From assembly GCF_042427745.1 (NCBI RefSeq), contig NZ_JBHMFA010000033.1: a stretch of DNA of 61,713 nucleotides, one strand, 5' to 3'. The stretch is from Algibacter miyuki. Lineage in GTDB: Bacteria; Bacteroidota; Bacteroidia; Flavobacteriales; Flavobacteriaceae. Below, in pieces: positions 18,426 to 27,199 of the stretch. The first letter of the stretch is position 1. Each line of letters starts with the position of its first letter. A model generated the notes under the pieces. That model saw only the letters and a program-made list of their open reading frames with translations. It ran no database searches and had not been told where the DNA came from. The translations under genes and the position numbers were made by a program.

Positions 18426-20924
18426 TTATATTTTAATAGATCTTAATCTCAATGCATTTGCTATAACTGAAACAGAGCTAAAACTCATGGCTAATGCAGC
18501 AATCATAGGTGAAAGTAAAATTCCAAAAAACGGGAATAAAATACCTGCAGCAATAGGTACGCCCAGGGTATTGTAGATAAGTGCAAAAAACAGGTTTATC
18601 TTAATGTTTTTCATCACCGCATGACTTAAGTTTTTTGCTTTTACAATACCGTGTAAATCACCTTTAACTAAAGTAATCATAGCGCTTTCAATAGCCACAG
18701 ATGTTCCCGTACCCATAGCAATACCTACGTCACTTTTAGCCAGTGCAGGTGCATCATTAATGCCGTCGCCTGCCATAGCAACAATCTTGCCTTGTTCTTG
18801 TAGTTTCTCTACTGCTTTAAGTTTATCTTCAGGCAACATACTAGCTTTAAAATCGGTAAGATTTAATGCCGTTGCTACCGCTTGTGCTGTGTCGTGATTA
18901 TCACCGGTTAACATAATAACTTCAATACCTTTATCTTGAAGTTCCTTAATAGCTTTTACGCTAGTTGCCTTAATTTTATCAGCTATTACAACATAGCCTG
19001 TAACCGTTTTATCGATTGCTAAATATGAAACTGTTTTACCTTGTTTTTGATAAGTTTTAGCCTCTTCTTCCATTTTTGAAGAAATTTTAGCATTGGCATG
19101 AGCCATCATTTCCGGATTTCCTAATGCTACTTTTTTACTGTTGATAGTAGCTTCGACACCTTTACCAGTAACAGCACTAAAGGTTTCAGATTTAAATGTT
19201 TTAATATCTTGTGCTTTCCCGTATGTAACGGTTGCTTCGGCTAATGGATGTTCACTGTTTTTATTCAACGAAACAATATATTTCAGGATATCATTTTTGC
19301 TAAAATCAGTATCAAAAGAGCCTACAGTTTCAACGGTTGGTTTTCCTTCGGTAATGGTTCCTGTTTTATCTACAATTAATGTAGTAACCTGGTCCATTTT
19401 CTCAAGTGCTTCTGCATTTTTAATCAGAACACCGTTTTGGGCGCCTTTACCAACACCAACCATTACAGACATAGGTGTTGCAAGACCTAAAGCACAAGGG
19501 CAAGCGATGATTAAAACAGCTATAGCATTCACGAAGGCATAAACGTAGACCGGTTCTGGACCCCAAATAACCCAAGTAGCGAAGGTTAGTAAAGAAATAA
19601 TAACTACAACAGGTACAAAATAACCGGATACTTTGTCGGCTAAATTCTGAATGGGTGCACGACTTCGACTTGCATTATTAACCATATGGATAATTTGAGA
19701 TAGCAACGTATCGCTACCCACTTTTTCGGCTTTCATTAAAAACGTTTGATTCCCATTAATGGTACCGCTGCTTACTTTATCGTTTACCGTTTTATTTACA
19801 GGAAGTGGTTCTCCAGTAATCATCGACTCATCAATAGTTGTGTCCCCTTCTGTTATTGCACCATCTACAGGAATTTTATCGCCTGGTTTTACTTTTAGAA
19901 TATCATGTAATTCAATAGCATCGATGCTTACTTCAATATCTTCACCCTCTACTACTTTTATGGCTTTATTGGGAGCTAATTTCAACAATTCTTTTACTGC
20001 AGAATTGGTTTTGCTATGTGCTCGAGCTTCTAATATTTGTCCTAAAAGCACTAATGTTAGAATTACGGTTGCTGCTTCAAAATAAACATGTACTGCTCCA
20101 GATTCTGCTTTAAACTGACTAGGGAAAATATCAGGAAAAAACATGCCGAAAACGCTAAATAACCAAGCCACACCAGCACCTATACCAATGAGTGTAAACA
20201 TATTTAGATTCCATGTTTTTATACTTTTATAGGCACGTTCAAAAAACATCCACGTAGCATAAAACACAACAGGAATAGATAAAGTAAACTGAATCCAATT
20301 CCAATATTTTTGCTCCATGACATCATACAATGGGTTATTGGGCAACATTTCGCTCATGGCGATTAAAAAAATGGGTAACGTAAAGGCTACAGCAATTTTA
20401 AACTTCTTTAATAATTTATTGTAAGTTTTCGCTTCTGCTGAAATGTCCGCTTCCATGGGGACTAAATCCATTCCGCAAATAGGGCAGTCGCCAGCTTCAT
20501 TTTTTACAACTTCTGGGTGCATTGGGCAAGTCCATTGCTCGGCCGTGTTAATAGATAAGTTTTGCTCTTCAACTAAATCCATTCCACAAACGGGACAATC
20601 GCCTGGTTTGTCGTAGGTTTTATCGCCTTCGCAATGCATAGGGCAATAAAATGTACCTGTACCTTTTCCTTTAGGAAGTTCTTTTTTTACTTCTTTTGTA
20701 TCTTGATGTTCTCCCGGTTTATGAATGCTATATCGGCCGCCATCATGTTTTAAAGCCTCTTGAAAAGTTTCTAACGGAATATGTGATTCCATTGTTATAG
20801 TAGCTTCAGATTTTTCTAAATCGACCGAAGCTTTAGAAACACCTTTTACTTTTGAAAGTGTGTCTTCAACATGACCGCGACAACCGTTGCAAGTCATTCC
20901 GTGTATGTGATATGTATGTTTCAT
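18426..20924 (-). CDS. copA: Copper-translocating P-type ATPase
   Basis: The product has 832 residues. Order: HMA domain with C12-x-x-C15, two heavy-metal-binding zinc-ribbon modules (residues ~93-117 and ~131-158, each 'C-P-M-H ... C-P-[IV]-C-G-M-D-L-V'), then the P1B ATPase core. The core shows TGEP (370-373), the CPC metal-transport motif (475-477), the phosphorylated Asp519 in DKTGT, the His-Pro motif in SEHP (557-560), then TGDN and AGDGINDAP. CPC with HMA marks Cu(I) export from cytoplasm to periplasm. Carrying two extra ribbon modules is a Bacteroidetes-style elaboration. The gene may also have its own promoter in the 76-base gap upstream. Confidence 0.95.
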   Translation of the reverse strand: MKHTYHIHGMTCNGCRGHVEDTLSKVKGVSKASVDLEKSEATITMESHIPLETFQEALKHDGGRYSIHKPGEHQDTKEVKKELPKGKGTGTFYCPMHCEGDKTYDKPGDCPVCGMDLVEEQNLSINTAEQWTCPMHPEVVKNEAGDCPICGMDLVPMEADISAEAKTYNKLLKKFKIAVAFTLPIFLIAMSEMLPNNPLYDVMEQKYWNWIQFTLSIPVVFYATWMFFERAYKSIKTWNLNMFTLIGIGAGVAWLFSVFGMFFPDIFPSQFKAESGAVHVYFEAATVILTLVLLGQILEARAHSKTNSAVKELLKLAPNKAIKVVEGEDIEVSIDAIELHDILKVKPGDKIPVDGAITEGDTTIDESMITGEPLPVNKTVNDKVSSGTINGNQTFLMKAEKVGSDTLLSQIIHMVNNASRSRAPIQNLADKVSGYFVPVVVIISLLTFATWVIWGPEPVYVYAFVNAIAVLIIACPCALGLATPMSVMVGVGKGAQNGVLIKNAEALEKMDQVTTLIVDKTGTITEGKPTVETVGSFDTDFSKNDILKYIVSLNKNSEHPLAEATVTYGKAQDIKTFKSETFSAVTGKGVEATINSKKVALGNPEMMAHANAKISSKMEEEAKTYQKQGKTVSYLAIDKTVTGYVVIADKIKATSVKAIKELQDKGIEVIMLTGDNHDTAQAVATALNLTDFKASMLPEDKLKAVEKLQEQGKIVAMAGDGINDAPALAKSDVGIAMGTGTSVAIESAMITLVKGDLHGIVKAKNLSHAVMKNIKINLFFALIYNTLGVPIAAGILFPFFGILLSPMIAALAMSFSSVSVIANALRLRSIKI

Positions 20925-20950
20925 TTTTTATGTGCTTTATAATTTAACAA

Positions 20951-20958
20951 CAAATGTA
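20951..20958 (-). promoter_or_regulatory. Possible copA promoter -7 box
   Basis: On the minus strand TACATTTG fits TAnnTTTG and lies 27 bases before the copA ATG, in the only sizeable gap inside the operon. No clear -33 TTTG is present, so an activator such as the HMA-AraC protein encoded just upstream might be needed (inference). Confidence 0.35.
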
Positions 20959-21000
20959 TTACTGTTTAAAAGTATAAGTTTTTCTAATTCTGATTATAAT

Positions 21001-21558
21001 TTACACAATTTGGTCTAGTGCTTTCCGATCCCAATCTTGCAGTTTTCGATATTCAGACATCGACATTCCTGTAACTGTTTTAAACTGTTTTGCTAAATGA
21101 CTACTGTTATTATAATTTAGATTATATGCTATTTCAGAAAAGTTTAATTGATTTAACTGAATGTATTCTTTTACTTTTTCAATTTTTAAATTGATAATAT
21201 ATTTCTCGAGTGTAATGCCTTCAGATTTACTAAAAAGTTTGCTAATAGCCGATTCATTTTTACCAAGTTCTTTTGTTATTTTTGAAAAAATATCATCTAC
21301 ATTATTTTCTGAAATACATTGAATAACAACGACTTTAATTTGTTCAATCAACATTGTAGATTCATCTTCAATAAGTTCAAAACCTAGCTGTTTAAGTTCA
21401 TTTTTAATAGCGTTATAATTATCTTTTATGTCTTGTTTTACGACAACTTTACCTAATTCAATAGAATCTATTTCGAGAGCATGACGCTCTAATAGTTCTC
21501 TAATGGTCGATTTGCACCTTGCACAAACCATGTTTTTTATAAGTAATGTATGTGCCAT
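21001..21558 (-). CDS. HMA-AraC fusion regulator
   Basis: The product has 185 residues. Residues 1-70 form an HMA-like fold with the metal-binding pair Cys12-Ala-Arg-Cys15 (NMVCARCKSTI). Residues ~75-180 are an AraC/XylS DNA-binding domain with two helix-turn-helix units, the second shown by 'F-S-E-I-A-Y-N-L-N-Y-N-N-S-S-H-L-A-K-Q-F-K-x-V-T-G-M-S'. It lies within the copper operon between the OMF and copA genes. The likely role is a cytoplasmic Cu(I)-sensing activator of this operon, by domain logic; this was not read from a known characterised member. It nearly abuts the upstream gene (1-base gap). Confidence 0.88.
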   Translation of the reverse strand: MAHTLLIKNMVCARCKSTIRELLERHALEIDSIELGKVVVKQDIKDNYNAIKNELKQLGFELIEDESTMLIEQIKVVVIQCISENNVDDIFSKITKELGKNESAISKLFSKSEGITLEKYIINLKIEKVKEYIQLNQLNFSEIAYNLNYNNSSHLAKQFKTVTGMSMSEYRKLQDWDRKALDQIV

Positions 21559-21559
21559 A

Positions 21560-22801
21560 TTATTGAATTAAATAATTAATCATCGTTGTTTGAATATAGT
21601 ATGCTTTCACCGATTCAATTTCTTGTATTTGAAACTTTAATTGCAGCTCTTGAATATCTAAAACATCATTAAAATCAATAGTGCCGGTTTCGTAACTTCT
21701 TACCAAAATGTCCTCTGCATCTTTTGCTTGTTTTAAGTTTTTCACTTGGGTATTGTAACTTATTCTAGCCGAAATTCTATCGTTTATAGCTTGATCTAAA
21801 AGTGTTTTTAAAATGTTTAAACGTTCTTGTTTTTGAAACTCAATTTCTTGTTGTTGCAGTTTATTTTGCTTGGTTTTCGAATTATATTTTTTATTAAAAA
21901 TAGGAATAGAAAGCGAGACGGTAGGCATTAAAATATCTTGTCCGTTTTTAGCATATGTAATATCTGGAGCCGCCTGGATATTAATATAATCAATACCAAA
22001 CCCGAACGAAGGATTACTTTCCTTCTGATTCAATAATTCTGATTTTTCTACGGAATAAAACAGTTTGTCATATTTTAATAACTCCGGATGTAAAGCTAAA
22101 TTTTCAGTATTAATTTCAAATGCTTCGGAAGGCATAATTAAAGATTCAACAATAGCGATATTAATATTGTTTTCTCTATTAAGAAGGTTGTTGAAAACCG
22201 TTTGTTCTGCTAAAAACTGTTGTTCTAAAACTTGTTTTGATTGTTCCAATTCATTTTGACGTATTTGTAATCTAAAGACATCTACCGCTGAAGCTTTTCC
22301 TATTTCTACAGAGGTTAATGCAAGTGTTTCGTAAGTTTCTAAAAGTTTAATATTTTCAGTTAAAACGGCTTGTTTGGCTTTATTTACATACAATTTGTAA
22401 TAAGATTCAGAAACAGAAACGATTAACTTTCGTTTGGCAATTACTATATCTTCATACTTAGTATCGGCCAAAGCACTCGCATAATTTTCGCGAGATGTAA
22501 TAGTGCCAAACCATGGAAACATTTGTTTTGCCGAAAATTTAAAACGTTGTGCACCTGTTCTAGTTTCTGGCTCTAGCGCAAAATAACCTGCACTAAAATC
22601 GGTGTTGGCTAAAGTGTTAGCTTCATTCACTTTTTCAGTTGCAATATTGTACTGTAACTCAAATTTTTGAATTTCAGGGCTGTTTTCTAAAGCGATGTTA
22701 ATGTATGTTTCTAGTTCTTGAGAATTTCCCTGTAGAACAAATAATAAAGAACCAAGAAGTAAGACTACTTTGTGTGTTATATGATTTTTATAGTTTTTCA
22801 T
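21560..22801 (-). CDS. TolC-type outer-membrane efflux protein (CusC-like)
   Basis: The product has 413 residues with an N-terminal signal peptide (VVLLLGSLLFVLQGNSQ). It consists of the long helical repeats of outer-membrane factor proteins ('Y-I-N-I-A-L-E-N-S-P-E-I-Q', 'E-K-V-N-E-A-N-T-L', 'L-E-T-Y-E-T-L-A-L-T-S-V-E-I-G', and a matching second half ending 'V-R-S-Y-E-T-G-T-I-D-F-N-D-V-L'). A 'KQMFPWFGT' segment is typical of the Bacteroidetes metal-efflux branch. It forms the outer-membrane duct of the tripartite pump. It follows the RND pump gene by 12 bases. Confidence 0.9.
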   Translation of the reverse strand: MKNYKNHITHKVVLLLGSLLFVLQGNSQELETYINIALENSPEIQKFELQYNIATEKVNEANTLANTDFSAGYFALEPETRTGAQRFKFSAKQMFPWFGTITSRENYASALADTKYEDIVIAKRKLIVSVSESYYKLYVNKAKQAVLTENIKLLETYETLALTSVEIGKASAVDVFRLQIRQNELEQSKQVLEQQFLAEQTVFNNLLNRENNINIAIVESLIMPSEAFEINTENLALHPELLKYDKLFYSVEKSELLNQKESNPSFGFGIDYINIQAAPDITYAKNGQDILMPTVSLSIPIFNKKYNSKTKQNKLQQQEIEFQKQERLNILKTLLDQAINDRISARISYNTQVKNLKQAKDAEDILVRSYETGTIDFNDVLDIQELQLKFQIQEIESVKAYYIQTTMINYLIQ

Positions 22802-22813
22802 TATAATTTTTAT

Positions 22814-25800
22814 CTAAATTCTATTCTCTTTTTTCTCCAATCTTTTTACTTTCATCTCTTCTCTCCAGCTATATAAAACCGGCACAATAAAGTAGGAGGT
22901 AATATCGATAACCATACCACCAAATATCGGAATTGCCATCGGAATCATGATATCGCTTCCTTTTCCTGAGGATGTTAATACGGGTAATAAAGCTAAAATA
23001 GTGGTAACGGTTGTCATTAAACACGGACGAATACGTTTTTCCGCAGCATGCAAAGCAGCAGTTCTAATGCTTTTTTTATCCGATGGTTTTTCGCGATTAA
23101 AAGTTTGTGTTAAGTAGGTGGCCATAACCACACCGTCATCGGTAGCAATTCCGAATAAGGCAATAAACCCAACCCAAACGGCGACACTTAAATTAATGGT
23201 TTTCATGTTGAAAAGGTCTCGCATATTCTCGCCAAAGAAGCTAAAATTGAAGAACCAATCTTGACCATAAAGCCAAATCATAATAAAACCACCAGCAAAA
23301 GCCACAGTAATTCCTGTAAAAACCATCAACGATGTACTCACCGATTTAAACTGGAAATATAAAATTAAAAATATGATGGCTAATGCTAAAGGAACAACAA
23401 CAGCCAATGTTTTTTCGGCACGTAATTGGTTTTCATAAGTACCGGTGAATTTGTAGCTAATCCCTTTTGGAACGGTTAATTCTCCTGAATCTATTTTCTG
23501 CTGAAATAAAGCTTGAGCATTTTCCACGACATCCACTTCTGCAAAACCATCTAACTTGTCAAACAGCACATAACCCACTAAAAAAGTATCTTCACTTTTT
23601 ATTACTTGCGGCCCTTGTTCGTATCTAATAGTAGCCAATTCGCTTAGTGGTACAGGGCTTCCTTTTTCAACAGGAATGTAAATATCTTTAATGTCTTCCG
23701 GGTTGCTGCGTAGCTCTCTAGGGTAACGCACACGCACGCTATAACGTTCTCTGCCTTCCACGGTTTGAGTCAATGCCATACCACCAATAGCAACTTTTAA
23801 TGTGCTTTGCACATCTTCAATAGACACACCATAGCGCGCTATTTTTTCTCTGTCAATATCGATAAGTAAATAGGGTTTACCTACAATTCTATCGGCAAAA
23901 ACTGCTTCTGTTTTAACGCCTTTTGCTTGTTTTAAAAGGCTTTCGAGTTGTAAACCAAAAGCTTCAATTTGTTTTAAGTCTTGTCCTTTTACTTTAATTC
24001 CCATGGGTGCGCGCATACCTGTTTGTAGCATCACCAATCGGGTTTCTATAGGTTGTAATTTTGGAGCAGAAGTCACACCTGGTAATTTGGTAACTTTAAT
24101 AATTTCTTTCCAAATATCATCTGGACTTTTAATTTCTGGTCGCCAATTACGATAAAATTCACCATCACTATCTTCTACGAGTTGATCTGCTTCAATTTTA
24201 GTAAGCGTTGCGTTTTCTGAAAGGTTAGGATTTCCAATAAATTGACCGTTTTTCAATACAAATAAACCATCCTGATTGACTTTGTAGCGTTGTCTTTTTC
24301 CTTCGGAATTACGCATATATTCAGATTTATACTGAATCATGTTTTCATACATCGATAAAGGCGCAGGATCTAAAGGCGATTCTGTTCTACCAGCTTTTCC
24401 AACTACGGTTTCAATTTCAGGAATAGTTGCCACAGCCATATCTAATTGCTGAAGAACACGTTTGTTTTCTTCCACGCCGGCATGTGGTAACGAGGTTGGC
24501 ATGAGTAAAAAAGAACCTTCATTTAAGGAAGGCATAAATTCTTTTCCGGTGTTATTCATAATCCATCCGCCAGAAAAAAGAACAGTTGCAGGAATTATTA
24601 AAAATAAAAGTTTATTTGCTAAAGCCCATTTTAAAATTTGTGAATAGTAGTTTCTGAAAATGGAGAAAACGCCTAAAATTCCGAAGCAAATAATAGCAAC
24701 AAAAATTAAGTTGATAAAAATACTACGATTAAAACCTAACGGCCTCCAATATTCTGCTAGTAGAAATACAATAGCAATTGATGAAATAATGATATTAACT
24801 AAATTGACTTTTTTAGCGTCTAACTTTCCTAAAACACCTAATAAACCAGAAATTCCGAAGGCAATTAAAATAATCCCTAAATAATGGCCACTAATTATAA
24901 TGGCGATTCCCGCAATAATTAAAGCAGCATTTAAAAGATGTCTAAATGATTTTTTTAATGTTGTTTTTCTGAATAAATAAGCCGCAAAAGGTGGAATTAA
25001 AAATAAAGCAATTACCAAGGATGCAGATAGTGCCATGGTTTTTGTGAAAGCTAAAGGACGGAATAATTTTCCTTCGGCACCAACCATGGTAAATACAGGG
25101 AGAAAACTGATAATAGTGGTTAAAACCGCTGTTAGAATGGCACCAGAAACTTCGGCAGTAGCATTGTAAACAACTTCGTTTATAGAATACTCCGTACCAT
25201 CTTCACGAAGGCGTAATTTGTTATCATCAAGATGCCGAATCATATTTTCGGCGAGAATAACTCCAACATCAACCATGGTTCCAATGGCAATGGCAATACC
25301 AGAAAGCGCTACAATATTGGCATCGACGTTAAATAATTTCATGGTAACAAAAACCATTAAAACCGCAACAGGCAATAGTCCGGAAATTAAAATAGACGCT
25401 CGTAAATTAAAAACCATCACAATAATAACTAAAATGGTAATTAAAATTTCGAGAGTTAAAGCTTCATTAAGGGTGTCTAAAGTTTCAACAATAAGTTCTG
25501 TTCTATCATAAAATGGAACAACGGTAAGTTGAGACGTTCTTCCATCGGCCAAAACTTTAGAAGGTAAACCGCCTTTTAATTCTTCAATTTTAGCTTTGAC
25601 ATTAGTAATAACTTCCATAGGGTTTGCGCCATATCTAGCTACTACAACGCCGCCCACAACTTCGGCGCCTTCTTTGTCTAAAATACCGCGTCGGGCTGCA
25701 GGACCTAAGGATACTTTAGCAATGTCTTTAATTTTAATAGCGGTATAATCTTGAGAAGTAACTACGGCGTTTTCAATATCTTCAACCGATTTTACATATC

Positions 25801-26557
25801 CCAAACCTCGAACTAAATATTCCGCTTGATTAATTTCTAAAGTCTGCGCTCCAATATCTTGATTACTGGCTTTAACGGCTTTTACAACTTGATTTAAACC
25901 AATATTGTATTGGCGCATTAATTCTGGATCTACATCAACTTGATATTCCTGAACATAACCACCAATAGAAGCCACTTCGGATACGCCGCTTGCAGAGGAT
26001 AAACCGTATTTTACATAGTAATCTTGTATGCTGCGTAATTCTTGTAAATCCCAACCACCAGTAACGTTTCCGTTTTCGTCGCGACCTTCGAGTGTATACC
26101 AAAATATTTGTCCTAATCCCGTAGCATCAGGTCCTAAAGCAGGGTTTATACCTTCTGGTAATAAATTACTAGGGAGTGAGTTTAGTTTTTCTAAAATTCG
26201 GCTTCGACTCCAGTAGAATTCAACATCTTCTTCAAAAATAATATAGATGCTAGAGAAGCCAAACATAGACGAACTTCGAATGGTTTTAACCCCTGGAATA
26301 CCAAGTAATGATGTGGTTAGCGGGTAAGTAATTTGGTCTTCAATATCTTGCGGGGAGCGACCATCCCATTTTGTGAAAACAATTTGTTGGTTTTCGCCAA
26401 TATCAGGAATGGCATCTACAGCAACAGGATTACTTGGTAAAAAACCAGTATCCCAATTAAACGGTGCATTTATAGTACCCCAACCTATAAAAAGGACGAG
26501 TAATAAAACGGCAATAAGTTTATTTTCTATTAAAAATTTAATGCTTTTATTTAGCAT
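22814..26557 (-). CDS. Heavy-metal RND efflux pump (CusA/CzcA type)
   Basis: I chose the ATG at 26557 (MLNKSIKFLIENKLIAVLLLVLF), which begins at the first membrane helix; an upstream extension is possible but atypical. The product has about 1247 residues with two sets of transmembrane spans and two periplasmic loops. Family marks include 'A-V-D-A-I-P-D-I-G-E-N-Q-Q-I-V', 'T-Y-P-L-T-T-S-L-L-G-I-P-G-V', 'D-V-G-V-I-L-A-E-N' and 'A-T-D-D-G-V-V-M-A'. It is longer than many members because of extra hydrophobic segments around residues 545-640. It exports Cu(I)/Ag(I) or related divalent metals using the proton gradient; with CopA and HMA proteins around it, copper is most likely. Confidence 0.93.
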   Translation of the reverse strand: MLNKSIKFLIENKLIAVLLLVLFIGWGTINAPFNWDTGFLPSNPVAVDAIPDIGENQQIVFTKWDGRSPQDIEDQITYPLTTSLLGIPGVKTIRSSSMFGFSSIYIIFEEDVEFYWSRSRILEKLNSLPSNLLPEGINPALGPDATGLGQIFWYTLEGRDENGNVTGGWDLQELRSIQDYYVKYGLSSASGVSEVASIGGYVQEYQVDVDPELMRQYNIGLNQVVKAVKASNQDIGAQTLEINQAEYLVRGLGYVKSVEDIENAVVTSQDYTAIKIKDIAKVSLGPAARRGILDKEGAEVVGGVVVARYGANPMEVITNVKAKIEELKGGLPSKVLADGRTSQLTVVPFYDRTELIVETLDTLNEALTLEILITILVIIVMVFNLRASILISGLLPVAVLMVFVTMKLFNVDANIVALSGIAIAIGTMVDVGVILAENMIRHLDDNKLRLREDGTEYSINEVVYNATAEVSGAILTAVLTTIISFLPVFTMVGAEGKLFRPLAFTKTMALSASLVIALFLIPPFAAYLFRKTTLKKSFRHLLNAALIIAGIAIIISGHYLGIILIAFGISGLLGVLGKLDAKKVNLVNIIISSIAIVFLLAEYWRPLGFNRSIFINLIFVAIICFGILGVFSIFRNYYSQILKWALANKLLFLIIPATVLFSGGWIMNNTGKEFMPSLNEGSFLLMPTSLPHAGVEENKRVLQQLDMAVATIPEIETVVGKAGRTESPLDPAPLSMYENMIQYKSEYMRNSEGKRQRYKVNQDGLFVLKNGQFIGNPNLSENATLTKIEADQLVEDSDGEFYRNWRPEIKSPDDIWKEIIKVTKLPGVTSAPKLQPIETRLVMLQTGMRAPMGIKVKGQDLKQIEAFGLQLESLLKQAKGVKTEAVFADRIVGKPYLLIDIDREKIARYGVSIEDVQSTLKVAIGGMALTQTVEGRERYSVRVRYPRELRSNPEDIKDIYIPVEKGSPVPLSELATIRYEQGPQVIKSEDTFLVGYVLFDKLDGFAEVDVVENAQALFQQKIDSGELTVPKGISYKFTGTYENQLRAEKTLAVVVPLALAIIFLILYFQFKSVSTSLMVFTGITVAFAGGFIMIWLYGQDWFFNFSFFGENMRDLFNMKTINLSVAVWVGFIALFGIATDDGVVMATYLTQTFNREKPSDKKSIRTAALHAAEKRIRPCLMTTVTTILALLPVLTSSGKGSDIMIPMAIPIFGGMVIDITSYFIVPVLYSWREEMKVKRLEKKENRI

Positions 26558-26663
26558 GGACTTGATTTTAAAACAATGAAACATAGGTGTAGTGAGAACA
26601 CCGAATACAAGGACATATCCTAATGACATAAATCACTGGATAATACAGTCTATGGTTTTAAAA

Positions 26664-27077
26664 TCAGATTAAATACGTCTCGTCAAGCTTATAGATTTGC
26701 TTGAGAACGCAGGGAGGGTGGTAGGTTTCGAAATTTGAAGCATCAGTACCTAAACCTTCAAAAAGATTAATGTAAGTATATACAAATGAAGCTATAAATT
26801 GTTGTTGTTCAAAAGAAATTTTATCAACAGATAGTTGTAATTCATCTTGACCATTAACTACTAATTGTTCGTTGTTACAACAGCTATTTTTTGTAAGAAG
26901 ACAATCTTCCGAAGCTGGTTTTTGCATATCCATACCACAACCTTCTGTTTTATGGAATACGGCAGTTTCAACTAACTTATCGCCACAAAAGTGCATATCT
27001 ATAGCAAAGGACAGTGTAGAAAATAAAACTACAAAAGCCATTAACGTGGATATTATTTTATGGAATACTTGCTTCAT
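26664..27077 (-). CDS. Small Cys-rich secreted protein (HYC_CC_PP-like)
   Basis: I chose the ATG at 27077 (MKQVFHKIISTLMAF). The product has 137 residues with a signal peptide and conserved cysteines in 'M-H-F-C-G-D-K-L', 'G-C-G-M', 'C-L-L', 'S-C-C-N-N-E' and a final 'H-P-P-C-V'. This set (His-x-Cys, Cys-Cys, Pro-Pro) matches a small Bacteroidetes family usually found at the head of copper-efflux operons. It probably binds copper in the periplasm, but no biochemical role is known to me. It is the first gene of the seven-gene operon. Confidence 0.75.
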   Translation of the reverse strand: MKQVFHKIISTLMAFVVLFSTLSFAIDMHFCGDKLVETAVFHKTEGCGMDMQKPASEDCLLTKNSCCNNEQLVVNGQDELQLSVDKISFEQQQFIASFVYTYINLFEGLGTDASNFETYHPPCVLKQIYKLDETYLI

Positions 27078-27086
27078 AATGAAATG

Positions 27087-27094
27087 CAAAGGTA
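27087..27094 (-). promoter_or_regulatory. Possible copper-operon promoter -7 box
   Basis: On the minus strand TACCTTTG (then C) fits the TAnnTTTG consensus and lies 9 bases before the first ATG of the operon. A -33 TTTG is not evident. The very short leader it implies is unusual. Confidence 0.35.
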
Positions 27095-27199
27095 CTAAAA
27101 TATTGATTATGAATTTTGGTTTAACAGAAGTTTAAATACATTTAGGTTATCGAAAGACAACATTGTAATTCTGAACTTTCTATATTAATTGTTTAAAAG

